Positions 20,226 through 29,725 of a DNA stretch of 64,000 nt are shown one piece after another. Under the pieces are notes generated by a model that saw nothing but the letters and a program-made list of their open reading frames with translations, did not search any database and was not told the origin of the DNA. How positions within the stretch are numbered: position 1 is the stretch's first letter; each line of letters opens with the position of its first letter. Source of the DNA: Trichomonas vaginalis G3 (lineage: Eukaryota > Parabasalia > Trichomonadida > Trichomonadidae); contig NC_067207.1 in assembly GCF_026262505.1 (NCBI RefSeq), positions 12,306,082 to 12,370,081 on the forward strand. The letters are read 5' to 3'. A program made the position numbers and the translations under genes.

Positions 20226-21482
20226 TTATCTTGGTGATTTTGGTAATGGATAAACTTTCTTCGGTGTTTCATCGACTCTGGGGCTTCGTTTGAAGGAGAA
20301 ACTTGGTGTTCCAGATGGAGATGGCGAATCTATTTGAGAAGGAGACATAAACATCGAAGAAAGTTCTGGTCTTGGGGATTTAAATTCTTTGATTGGCAAA
20401 GAACTTGGCTGCATCTTGCGAGGAGTAGTCTGTGATGATGCCGGAGATAAAGAACCCTTTCCATTTGGCTTTACTGGCGAAACTGATGTTCCGAGAGTAA
20501 ATGTGTTCTTTCTTGGCCTTGTTTCATGGGACAACTGCTCGAAAACAGCATCTTCTCGCTTTAGAACTGGTATCGCAGGGAAATTAAAGCATTTAATGTG
20601 CTTTTGGATGATTTGGATGATTCCTGATTTGTTTGCACTGGATTTAGAGTAACTACTAGAGCTGAAAACAGTGTAGAGGTGATCGTTTTCAAATTTCTCG
20701 ACGCCATTTTGAACGCATTGGTGTCCACGAATGAGAACTTGTAATTTATTGTATGAAAGGAAATTTTTGAGGGCAGTTATGCCAAATGTGCAGCCCATTT
20801 TCCTTGTTGAAGGACCGTAGTTCGATGTAGTTGTTGTTGGATCGCTCCAGACTATGTTTGTTACGAGTTGTTCGTATGGAGTTGATTTATATGTAATAAC
20901 AGGCTTCGGAATTGACATAATCTGGCATGTATCAAGAAGAGTTGGACTGAGGCCTCCATGAACGACAAAAACCTTTCCATTTAAGATGGCCGCAAATGGC
21001 ATCAAAGCGAAGCATTTATTGCAGGCATCATAAACATCAAGACCATATTCTTTAAGGCATTCTTCGCGAAATCCATATATGCCATTCATTTCTTCAAATT
21101 CATGATTGCCACGTAATAAGAAAATTGAGTCAGGATGCTCATGCTTTAGTGCGAGAAGAAGTGTTACAACTTCTATTGAAAAGTTTCCTCTATCAACGTA
21201 ATCTCCTACGAATAAATACTTATTGGTTAATGGGGAACCTGCCAAAGCAAATATTCTAATCAGATCTCTTATGTTTCCATGCAAGTCACCAACAATAGTA
21301 AAGTCACCAGCTAGAGATAGCAAAGATTTGTCGTTTGAAAGTTCAGATCTTGTTAATTTGCATAAATTTAAAATATCTGACGACGAAAACTTTGGAATTG
21401 GACACTCGGATGTTCCTAATTTTGTCGCATCGAAGTTTTTATCACCAAAATAGCGGCTGTACGCGTTGATGAACTTCGACAT
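20226..21482 (-). CDS. PPP-family Ser/Thr protein phosphatase with long Ser/Pro-rich tail
   Basis: 418 residues from the ATG at 21482; an upstream in-frame GTG is not used. All catalytic signatures are present: GDLHG (65-69), GDYVDRG (93-99), RGNHE (124-128), a following HGGLSP and a C-terminal RGHQ. It therefore has a full set of metal ligands, as in PP1/PP2A-type enzymes. The core, with GIYGFREECLKEYG, is nearest the PP1 group but divergent. Residues about 300-418 form a tail full of SP and TP dipeptides (SPSQIDSPSPSGTPSFS, PLPKSPR), a likely target of proline-directed kinases and probably regulatory. T. vaginalis has many PPP paralogues; the specific substrate is unknown. Confidence 0.9.
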   Translation of the reverse strand: MSKFINAYSRYFGDKNFDATKLGTSECPIPKFSSSDILNLCKLTRSELSNDKSLLSLAGDFTIVGDLHGNIRDLIRIFALAGSPLTNKYLFVGDYVDRGNFSIEVVTLLLALKHEHPDSIFLLRGNHEFEEMNGIYGFREECLKEYGLDVYDACNKCFALMPFAAILNGKVFVVHGGLSPTLLDTCQIMSIPKPVITYKSTPYEQLVTNIVWSDPTTTTSNYGPSTRKMGCTFGITALKNFLSYNKLQVLIRGHQCVQNGVEKFENDHLYTVFSSSSYSKSSANKSGIIQIIQKHIKCFNFPAIPVLKREDAVFEQLSHETRPRKNTFTLGTSVSPVKPNGKGSLSPASSQTTPRKMQPSSLPIKEFKSPRPELSSMFMSPSQIDSPSPSGTPSFSFKRSPRVDETPKKVYPLPKSPR

Positions 21483-22148
21483 TTTTGAATGCACTTACAA
21501 ATTTTTTATATCAAATTTATTCAATCCAAATATATTAATATTACGATTTCTCCAATAATGTTGATAAAATGCCATTCTTACACTGATATGTCACTTTTGA
21601 AAGTTAAATTCCATTCAATAATGGCCACATCTTTCTCTTTGCTTTGAGTCATTACATATTACTTGGACAAAAAGAGATTCAAATATATAGAAAAAAGATC
21701 CCGAATGGAGAAAAATCTTCACCAACTCTAAAGAGATGAAGAAAAATTGAAGATTTTTGACACTCACAACTTTACAATTTTGACATCTTGTAAAGTCAAA
21801 AATATGACATTTATAATTTTCATGAAAGTTTGACCTGGATTAAGGGTGCACTTACGCCCCTATGACAGGGCATTCAATTCAAGTGTTTAAGGTTAATTTT
21901 TAATGGCGCTTCACACCAGTTGTCAAAAATTTGAATTTAAGTCAGATGCGCGTAAGTGCAGCCTTAAAAGCTTTTGTAAAACTATCGATCTCCATCAAGA
22001 ATTACATAATAGTGTCTCAATATTGAGAAATTATGATTCAGAATTATCCGCTGTAAAAAAATTGACAAATTTAATAAAATATTCATTTTAAAATACATCT
22101 AAATAAAAAAATATCTATAAAAAAAATAAATAAGATAAAAATATAAAC
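21483..22148. other. Intergenic region with a TTAA-flanked MITE
   Basis: Holds the 5' flank of the phosphatase gene and the 3' flank of the CHD-like gene. Only the 120-bp element at 21844-21963 is recognisable. Confidence 0.5.
21844..21963. mobile_element. 120-bp TTAA-target MITE
   Basis: The ends GGGTGCACTTACGC and, complemented, GGCTGCACTTACGC form a 14-bp inverted repeat with one mismatch. A TTAA stands on each side (21840-21843 and 21964-21967). TTAA duplication is typical of piggyBac and Kolobok transposons. A diverged relative lies at 41274-41355. Confidence 0.7.
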
Positions 22149-25100
22149 TCAATTCTTCCATTGTCCGTCATCTTGGTCAGAAGGAGTATCTTCTCCTCTC
22201 TGTGATTTCTTTTCAGCTCTTCTCTTCAACGTAATTCTTGGTGGAGTCTTTATTTCTTCATCCTCATCCATGTCGTTGTATTCTATTGGTTTTCTTTCTC
22301 TAAGATTCGTATTTGCCCTTTTATTCATCTCTTGTAAGAAATCTTTTGCGTGTTTCTTATTCTTTTTGAGGGATTTCTTATTCTTTTGTTTCGTTTCTTC
22401 GGAATCTTCATCAGAAGAGTCAGTACTTGGCATATCTTGTGCATCTACATATACAATGCTTTTCTTTGGTTTTTGTTTCGTTTCTTGTTCTGTTTGTTGC
22501 TGTACTTCTAAGTTACTTGTTGTCAAATTAAGTTTCTTCTTCTTTGGCTTGGCTGTTAATATGATTCTTCTCTTTTTAGGACTTTCTTCTGTTTTATCTT
22601 CAGTTTTTTCTGTTGTTTCTTGGGCAGATTCGGTCCTAATTAGTATACGTGGCTTTTTGTTTTGCTTGGGAAGCTTCAGTTTCAACGTGGGCTTATGTGG
22701 TGTAGGGTTTTCCGATGATTGTGTTTCATCGCTAGGGAGGGAAGTTCCCTCTGTCACTTTTTCAGATTTTTGAGGAGTTTCAGAATTATTTTCAGTTGCA
22801 GTTGAAGACGGGTTTGATCTATAAGATTTCTTTTGAGGTGGTGGCGATAAACCTCTATAGATCTGTTTCGATGTCTTCTTCTTTGGATTGACTTTGACTT
22901 TTTCCACGTTTTTCTCCTCTTTTATTCTCTTCTTTTCTTTTTCTTTCTCTTCCAAGTACTCTCTAAACTGCGGATTTTCAACTAGGAAGTCCTGTTTGTG
23001 TCTGATCAAGTACTCGTGGTTGTACTCTACTTCAAGGGCTTTCATGTCTCTCTCCCATTCATTCCTTGGCTGTATTCTGAATGAAATATGCTTAATTCCA
23101 CCATCCCAGAACGAAATTCTTCTTGGAATCCTCGTAGAATTAAGAATCAAGAAACTCAAGCGCTTACCAACATTGTCCATGCTCATGAATTCCTTGAATT
23201 CACTCAATGACCGTCTCATCATACAATCGTAAAAAGTGACACGTGGCTTTTTGAAAGGAATAATTGCCATTTGGCCTCTTGCGTCCAGACCGTACTGAAC
23301 TATTCCTTCCAAGAGAGCTGCATCACATTCTTTGTCCCAGCCATGAGGAAGAAACGGCTGTGAACAAAATCTGTCGAATCCTTCTTTGGAAGTTTTTCTG
23401 GCGAAACCGATCATGTCGATGGACCTAATTGTTCGGTCGATTATTTCAAAGGCTATCGTCAGTGGCTGGCAAACTTCTTTTCCTTTGACAATTACGGGCA
23501 TTGGCTTGAGAAGGGAGAGGGATTCCGGAATAATGAGGATCTCCTTGGAGGAATGGGCTGCAATCAAAATGGTGTAGAACGTTTCCATGAATGTGTTGAT
23601 TGAATCAAGAGATCTGCCGGTTATTCCGGACATTGCCATGAAAAGCGGGTAATCTGGAGTATTCGTGTTCTCTAGAACAGGTATGCCGAATAATGACATG
23701 CTTCTGATGATGTCTAGTATGTTTTGGTCGGTCCATCCAAAATAAAATGGTCCGGAAATGATGGATGAAAGAATAGGACGAAGCTCTGTAATGTCTGTGT
23801 CACGAGCACCTTCTTCTACCATCCTTGTTACGTACATAAGTACTTCACATTTGATTTGTGGGTAAATCGCTTTGAAAACTGTGTCGAAATCCTGTTGTGT
23901 GAAGCCGGGGATCTTCTGCATGAGGTTTGGAGAGGTCGTGGCACCTTCCAAGAACGCGTTTAAGATCTTATAGAGGTATTCTGGATTATCAAACTGAATT
24001 GAACGGCATCGTGCTGGAATTGTTGGTTCCGGATTGATGTACATGAACGCCCTAATAAAGATACAGCGTTGTTGTACTGAAAAAAGCCTCGTAGCGTTGG
24101 CAAAAATCTTTTGCATTCCTTTCATTACGAAAAGGGAGGCTGGATATGTCGTATCTCGCATTGCAATATCATTCCAGTATGTTTTAGGTGATGCTACAGG
24201 TGCTTCGTATGGTTTATTGAAGTATTCAATCTGAAATGCTGCAATTGATACGGAATAGTTGACGAAATCCTCTTCTAAGAGTCTTGTCATGTGGTGAAGT
24301 GTTATTGCATGTCCGATTTCTTTGATTTCTTCTAAAGGATAGTTGAAATTTGAGGAAAATTGTTGCCAATTTCCAGATTTCATTGTAAACATGCCTTCTA
24401 ACAGCTGCTGTGCCTCTTGCTGTGCCCATGCGCACTGCTTAAGTGGCTGTCCGCTTGGAGAAGGGAAGATATCCTCCCAATAATTGCTGCACTTTTTTAC
24501 GTAATCAAAGACCCTGTCAATTTTATCGTAAATGGTCGCTTGTTCGGATGGGATTTCGAAGGAAATTTCGGAAGGAAGGTCTTCTGGAGTCTGTCTTGCT
24601 GGCTTGGATGTTAATGTAATAGCTCGCAGGAGTATCTCGTAGTCTAATTGCTGAAGCAAACTGATATCTAGATCTTGAACGCGTAAAAACTGAGAATAGA
24701 GGATAGTTTCGATTGAATCCTTTGTCAAAAGTCTTACAATCTCTGGTGGACTGTCATTTCTCATGAAATAATGAACAAGTTCCACATCAATTTTCAAATT
24801 CGGAGCAATATTATAGAAAATCACCCTTGTTGGCCTCATCTGTGCAAGGATACTTGAATACTCACTTCGAATCATCAACGCTACGCCTGTTGTAGGAACA
24901 GTAACAAGAGATGGCTGTTCTTCAATCAAATTTGAGTTAATCCATACGGAAAAGATACCGTGGTAACCGAGGAATTGTCTAATAATACGTAATACGCTAT
25001 AATCATTGGCAACAATTATCTGTAAACCGTTTTCTCGAGTAAGATTTAATAATCTTGTAAATTTTGATGAATATTCTGCGAGAAATTCGATGTTTTCTTG

Positions 25101-26918
25101 GGCAGAGAACTGTCTTTTGCCAATAGAATGCTTAGAACGAAAGATTCTGTTTGCTATTTCGTTCATTTGCGGAGAAAGCGTTACGTGGTCCATCATTAAT
25201 AGGGAAAGGTGGAACAAATCGGCAGCGACGGGTTCAACCGACTGCGAGGATTGTTTGTTTTTGAGTAAATCTGTTATGAAAGTATTTAATACGGGTTTTG
25301 TAAGGTTTTCGTCCATAATAAGACGCTCTGTATATCTGAAATGTGTTGGTTCGACTTTGATATGAGGAATTGTTTCGATTTCGACGTCATTTATGTAAAT
25401 AATATGATGATCTCCTTCAATCAGCGCGAGAATCCTCGGAGGAATACCTTTCCTCATATCTAATATGATTGTCTCGAATCCAAGGCCTGTTACGAACTGT
25501 GCTTCGGCTTCTACGATGAAACTCGACGCGATTAAGACGTCGAACTTCGAAACTGAGTCTCCGGACACTTCGTATTGTTTGTGAAGTGATCGGTCTCTAT
25601 CTGAAGCTTGTAAAGTTGCGTAATGTAGATTTGTCATCATTCTGAGCGTATTTTTCCAAATTGGGAGCACGAGAGGATGGCAGACAATCATTGCTGGTTT
25701 TTTGTGATGGAATGCGAAACGCATGGTCTGTAAAAATGTCGAGATAATTACAGTTCGACCAGATTCTTCTGGACAAACTAAAGTTAAGTATTGCGCGTGT
25801 AAATGCGATGTAAGTAATTTTTTAACGGCTGTTTGTTGTTGTTTGGAAAGCGGATAACCTCGAATTGGAGGAATTATTTTTGTTGCGTCGTCAGATTTGA
25901 TTTCTTTTTCAGTATCCTGATGTCTAAGTCTATGCCAATACTGCCTGATCATTTCCTTTATCTCATCGTAGTTGCCTGGACAGATTGGCCCAGCAAATAA
26001 AGTTTCCGGAGTTTCCCAAGTGGCCTGTGATAGAGGTAAGCCTCTCCACTTGATCAAGAACTTTGTTTTAGGTGGAGGAGTATCATCTGATTCGGGATTT
26101 TCTTGGGAATCATTGACTTCTTCCTGTATTTCATTATTTAATCTTGGCTCAAGTATAAAAGCACCATCCGGGCCAACGAACGGATCATCAGCATCCATGA
26201 TGTTTTGTAAAGGCTTCTGAAATCTGAGAAATTCCTGTAGATCGGTTGAATTATCAATAGGAAGACCAGGAAGATAATGGCTCATATCAATGTGCTGCTC
26301 AACAACATGAACTAATTCTTCATCGCATTGATGCGTGACTATTCGTTCAGCAATGAAAACATTGGGGTCTAGTAACTTATTTACTGGTTCTGTGAAGCCC
26401 TTGATAGAGGGAAACGTAACTTCAAACATTCTACTTACGCATTTTTGATATTTGCTGTACGGATTTTGTGCTTTTGTTGCTGAAATATCGGAGCTGTTTA
26501 ATTGCTGTAAATGAAGATAAGATTTTGAAGGCATTTTGCATATATATGCTTCTCCCTGTCCAAGTGGCGGACCTGCAACAACATCTTCAATATATATACC
26601 TTTTCGCACAGGATTTAGTGGATTAAAGTCTCCATTTTCATCATCACTGGCATATTCGACCATAGAGGTTGTCGCGTGAGAACGAGATGACTTCCTCGGG
26701 GCGTCTGCCGTGTAATGTTGATTTAATGAAAACTGCAAAGTATCGAAGGAGTCCCTCTTTTTCGAGTTTTTCGAGCCTTTTGGACGCCCTCGCTTCCTTG
26801 GAACTGGAATATTAGTGTTCTGCTGTTCCGATGGCAATCCCTCACGAGATTCCATCCTATGCGTTGTCACTTTTTGCTGATTTCGCCTCTTGATATCAAA
26901 AATCCGTTTTGAAATCAT
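22149..26918 (-). CDS. CHD-like chromatin remodeller with degenerate ATPase motifs
   Basis: 1589 residues. An AT-hook (RKRGRPKGSKN) lies at about 40-50. A weak first chromodomain (SKSYLHLQQL, near 130) is followed by a clear second one (ERIVTHQ near 192, then FLIKWRGLPLSQATWE near 290), the paired arrangement of CHD proteins. A SNF2-type region starts near 355 (YPLSKQQQTAVKKLL). Where an active enzyme has GxGKT it reads PEESGRTV, and where DEAH is expected it reads ILDMRKG, so ATP hydrolysis is doubtful. A helicase-C-like part (LQIIVANDYSVLRIIRQFL, VRLLTKDSIETILYSQF) and a SANT/SLIDE-like WDKECDAALLEGIVQYG near 1215 follow. The last 300 residues are Lys-rich with SDEDSEE. It is probably a chromatin-binding, catalytically inactive CHD relative. 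A later start at residue 22 is possible. Confidence 0.75.
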   Translation of the reverse strand: MISKRIFDIKRRNQQKVTTHRMESREGLPSEQQNTNIPVPRKRGRPKGSKNSKKRDSFDTLQFSLNQHYTADAPRKSSRSHATTSMVEYASDDENGDFNPLNPVRKGIYIEDVVAGPPLGQGEAYICKMPSKSYLHLQQLNSSDISATKAQNPYSKYQKCVSRMFEVTFPSIKGFTEPVNKLLDPNVFIAERIVTHQCDEELVHVVEQHIDMSHYLPGLPIDNSTDLQEFLRFQKPLQNIMDADDPFVGPDGAFILEPRLNNEIQEEVNDSQENPESDDTPPPKTKFLIKWRGLPLSQATWETPETLFAGPICPGNYDEIKEMIRQYWHRLRHQDTEKEIKSDDATKIIPPIRGYPLSKQQQTAVKKLLTSHLHAQYLTLVCPEESGRTVIISTFLQTMRFAFHHKKPAMIVCHPLVLPIWKNTLRMMTNLHYATLQASDRDRSLHKQYEVSGDSVSKFDVLIASSFIVEAEAQFVTGLGFETIILDMRKGIPPRILALIEGDHHIIYINDVEIETIPHIKVEPTHFRYTERLIMDENLTKPVLNTFITDLLKNKQSSQSVEPVAADLFHLSLLMMDHVTLSPQMNEIANRIFRSKHSIGKRQFSAQENIEFLAEYSSKFTRLLNLTRENGLQIIVANDYSVLRIIRQFLGYHGIFSVWINSNLIEEQPSLVTVPTTGVALMIRSEYSSILAQMRPTRVIFYNIAPNLKIDVELVHYFMRNDSPPEIVRLLTKDSIETILYSQFLRVQDLDISLLQQLDYEILLRAITLTSKPARQTPEDLPSEISFEIPSEQATIYDKIDRVFDYVKKCSNYWEDIFPSPSGQPLKQCAWAQQEAQQLLEGMFTMKSGNWQQFSSNFNYPLEEIKEIGHAITLHHMTRLLEEDFVNYSVSIAAFQIEYFNKPYEAPVASPKTYWNDIAMRDTTYPASLFVMKGMQKIFANATRLFSVQQRCIFIRAFMYINPEPTIPARCRSIQFDNPEYLYKILNAFLEGATTSPNLMQKIPGFTQQDFDTVFKAIYPQIKCEVLMYVTRMVEEGARDTDITELRPILSSIISGPFYFGWTDQNILDIIRSMSLFGIPVLENTNTPDYPLFMAMSGITGRSLDSINTFMETFYTILIAAHSSKEILIIPESLSLLKPMPVIVKGKEVCQPLTIAFEIIDRTIRSIDMIGFARKTSKEGFDRFCSQPFLPHGWDKECDAALLEGIVQYGLDARGQMAIIPFKKPRVTFYDCMMRRSLSEFKEFMSMDNVGKRLSFLILNSTRIPRRISFWDGGIKHISFRIQPRNEWERDMKALEVEYNHEYLIRHKQDFLVENPQFREYLEEKEKEKKRIKEEKNVEKVKVNPKKKTSKQIYRGLSPPPQKKSYRSNPSSTATENNSETPQKSEKVTEGTSLPSDETQSSENPTPHKPTLKLKLPKQNKKPRILIRTESAQETTEKTEDKTEESPKKRRIILTAKPKKKKLNLTTSNLEVQQQTEQETKQKPKKSIVYVDAQDMPSTDSSDEDSEETKQKNKKSLKKNKKHAKDFLQEMNKRANTNLRERKPIEYNDMDEDEEIKTPPRITLKRRAEKKSQRGEDTPSDQDDGQWKN

Positions 26919-27789
26919 TATGCTTCTATAATTAATGCTTAGTATATTTCATCTCTGAAACTCGCAAAAATTGGATTTTCAATATATTGCAAACAAAAAA
27001 TAATAGGGATAGAGCTCGTGGAGACTTGAAATATTTAATGTTTTTAGAAGAAATGTAGTTTTAGGAAATGAAATATAGATTTTAGAATAAAAAGGTTGAA
27101 TAACGATTCAAATTTTATTTTAAAATTCGCTATTTTGAAATAAATAATTGTATAATCAATGTGGAATCATGAATATAATGCCACAGCTCCATAACGAATG
27201 GAAAATATATTGTGCAAAATCATAATCTCTAATTTATTATATATATCCTAGTTATTTTAACTTATAAGCTAGTGTCTACACATTGTGAGATAATAAAATT
27301 AATGTGTACTTACAACATGACATGGAATCGTACATTTTTTCAGAGAATCTTATTCATTGAATAACAAAAAGTTGTTTTTTTTCATATAAAGCTTTTAGAT
27401 TGATTTTTCATTGATATGAGATGGTATTCAGTTTTTCCAAGAACCCTATATCCAGGCAAATTTCAGAATAAATTCTATATATCCAGGCAAATTCCAAATT
27501 TCACTTAGAAGTCCTAGTGCTACTCTTTTGTTACCTTCTATAGAAATTTGAAGAAATGTTTTCAGTCATGATTTGAATCTACTTAAATTTACTAAACTAT
27601 TGAGATTTCTGGATGAAATTTATCAATGAAGAATACTATTTTCAAAAAGATTAGTTTTCGAAAGGTATATAATTTCATTTTTGAGAAGATTTATCTCATA
27701 CAGAACTCTACAGTTTGATTTTTATTTTTGTAAAAAAATATTTTGAAGTGTCAAATTTTTATCTGTTGGAAAATTAATTAAAATATTTA
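26919..27789. other. Divergent intergenic region, 870 bp
   Basis: AT-rich promoter region between the CHD-like gene and the next rightward gene. A short direct repeat TATATCCAGGCAAATT occurs at about 27448 and 27477. Nothing else recognised. Confidence 0.4.
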
Positions 27790-28422
27790 ATGTCTCAGCC
27801 AAATAACAATCCCTTTTCACTGCTATTGATAGTGTATAATTCACTAGCAAAGCCTGATAAGGACTTAATTGATACATTTCAGAAATTCGTCCAATTAATT
27901 TGGACAATAAATTCGGACAAACGAGATTTTATCGAATTCAAATACAAGGAATTAACATCCCAGAAATCAAGAAATAAGAACTTAGAACCTGCTTTTTTAG
28001 GGATCTTAAACACGTTTGACCAAAAACATCTTGAAACAGATTTATATTTTTATCAGCTATTCGATATTTCAGACTATAACCCAGATGCTTTTAATATAAT
28101 AGTTCGACTTACAAAACTATTAAGATTAACAGACAATATTGCCAATAAAACTTTATGTGCAATAGTTCATGATGACACACAAAAGTGTTATGTGATAAGC
28201 ACTAACCTAGGTGAAGACACAAGCTTTTATTGGCCAGTTAATTCGGAAATTTTTACAAATCATCAAGTTTCTAGTAATTTATATGGACAAGATCCTAATA
28301 ATAAGGAGCATTATATCGCTGTATATGATAAAGAAGAATTTTGGCAAGATATCCATTTAGATAGCTACAAAAATCAAACTAAAAAAGGAATTATTGCCGA
28401 TATCAATAGCATACAACAATAA
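27790..28422 (+). CDS. Protein of unknown function
   Basis: 210 residues from the ATG at 27790 (MSQPNNNPFSLLLIVYN). It is soluble, mixed alpha/beta by composition, with no signal peptide, membrane span or repeat. Segments such as KTLCAIVHDDTQKCYVI and HYIAVYDKEEFWQDI look like ordinary globular coding, and base use resembles the neighbours. The stop is TAA within AATAAGTC. No family recognised. It may be trichomonad-specific. Confidence 0.6.
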   Translation: MSQPNNNPFSLLLIVYNSLAKPDKDLIDTFQKFVQLIWTINSDKRDFIEFKYKELTSQKSRNKNLEPAFLGILNTFDQKHLETDLYFYQLFDISDYNPDAFNIIVRLTKLLRLTDNIANKTLCAIVHDDTQKCYVISTNLGEDTSFYWPVNSEIFTNHQVSSNLYGQDPNNKEHYIAVYDKEEFWQDIHLDSYKNQTKKGIIADINSIQQ

Positions 28423-29226
28423 GTCAGAACTAATCTATTATGTTTTATTTGAATAAACTATTATTTTATATGATTTATAAAATTAATATTCACAGGACAT
28501 TAAATGATTGATATTTAAGATGTCTATATTTTTCTCTGAGAAAGAAATAAGAAACTTTTATAAAATTTATTTTTTCCAATAAAATAAAATTCTAATTCTC
28601 GCAGAACATATAGTTTTATCAACAATTCTCTCCCTTTTGAGAAAGCATTCTATATTGCATTTTAATCAGATTTTTCGATAAATCATGAAAATGAAAATTA
28701 TTTGAACAAAAATCCAACATGTATATTGTATTTCAATCACATTAAATCGCACACCATGCTATTTATTAAAATTCTGTAAAAATATAATTTTATAGGAATT
28801 ATAATTTTATAGGAATTAATTCATTAAGACAATTTGAATCATATAATGCAAACGATGATACATAAGTAATTATACTTAAAATAAATAGAATGCATAAAAG
28901 TAAGAAGCAATTGCCATTAGGAAATTATTCTTATGAATACATATGTCCAATAATTCAACATGTTTTCCCCCTGCAGTGCTGCTATGTGATATCATTGTCT
29001 ATAACTTTGAAAATATGTGTATTTCCATCGATGGAGATTTATCACCGGTGAAGAAAAAAAAAATCGAGATCCGCAAAAAATCATCAGTTTGACAAGAAGA
29101 CTAAATTTTGCAAACGCGATATTGTTATTCCGATTTGTGGAAATTTTGCAAAGTTCTCGTGTTGTTTATAAACATAAATTTGACATATAAAAATTGTAAA
29201 CGACTTAAACCTAAAGGTATATACGT
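28423..29226. other. Intergenic, 800 bp
   Basis: AT-rich, with a short tandem duplication of AATTTTATAGGAATT near 28786-28816. No gene supported. Confidence 0.4.
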
Positions 29227-29725
29227 AAGGAAGTCAATTTGGAAAATTGTTTTCACTTTAGGAGAATATAATTTTCCATTTGGAAAATTTAAAAAGTGAG
29301 ACGCGCAGGATTCGAACTTTTTTAAAAGTTGATTTAAATGAATTTTAGTGTGGAATATAAGGATAATATCATATTTAAAATAAGAATATACGAGTTTAGG
29401 TAGTTTTATTTTTTTCGATAAATTTGAGAGTATGTACGTTTAGGGCATCAAAAGTGTCAATTCGCTCAGCGAAAGCTGAGCTAGCTTCGTTCTCGAAAGA
29501 ATAGGGAAGGAGTGAAGGAGAGTCATACAGATATTGACACATTCATATAATTTCAACAAATTTTGATCAAATTGAAATTCAATGAAATTCAATTCACTTC
29601 ATATCCTTCAGTCAGTACATTGACATCCTTCTACATCACAATTATAACTCGGGCATCAATAGTTCTACAACTAACTCAGAAAAAAACAAGATTTTTACTT
29701 CCAGCTTACAGCTTTTAAAAAGTGA
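29227..29725. mobile_element. Truncated second copy of the MULE-type element
   Basis: Closely matches 4973-5467 from the terminal AAGGA(T/A)GTCAATT onward. It stops abruptly at AAAAAGT, where the sequence passes straight into the transposase-linked repeat (AAAAGTGACACC). The rest of the element, including its right end, is absent. Both copies contain TTCGAATCCTGC on the minus strand, a tRNA T-arm-like word, but no tRNA can fold from it. Confidence 0.75.

Noticed and set aside
21903-22091. 62-codon frame starting in the TTAA MITE
   Set aside because: It spans the MITE end and intergenic DNA.
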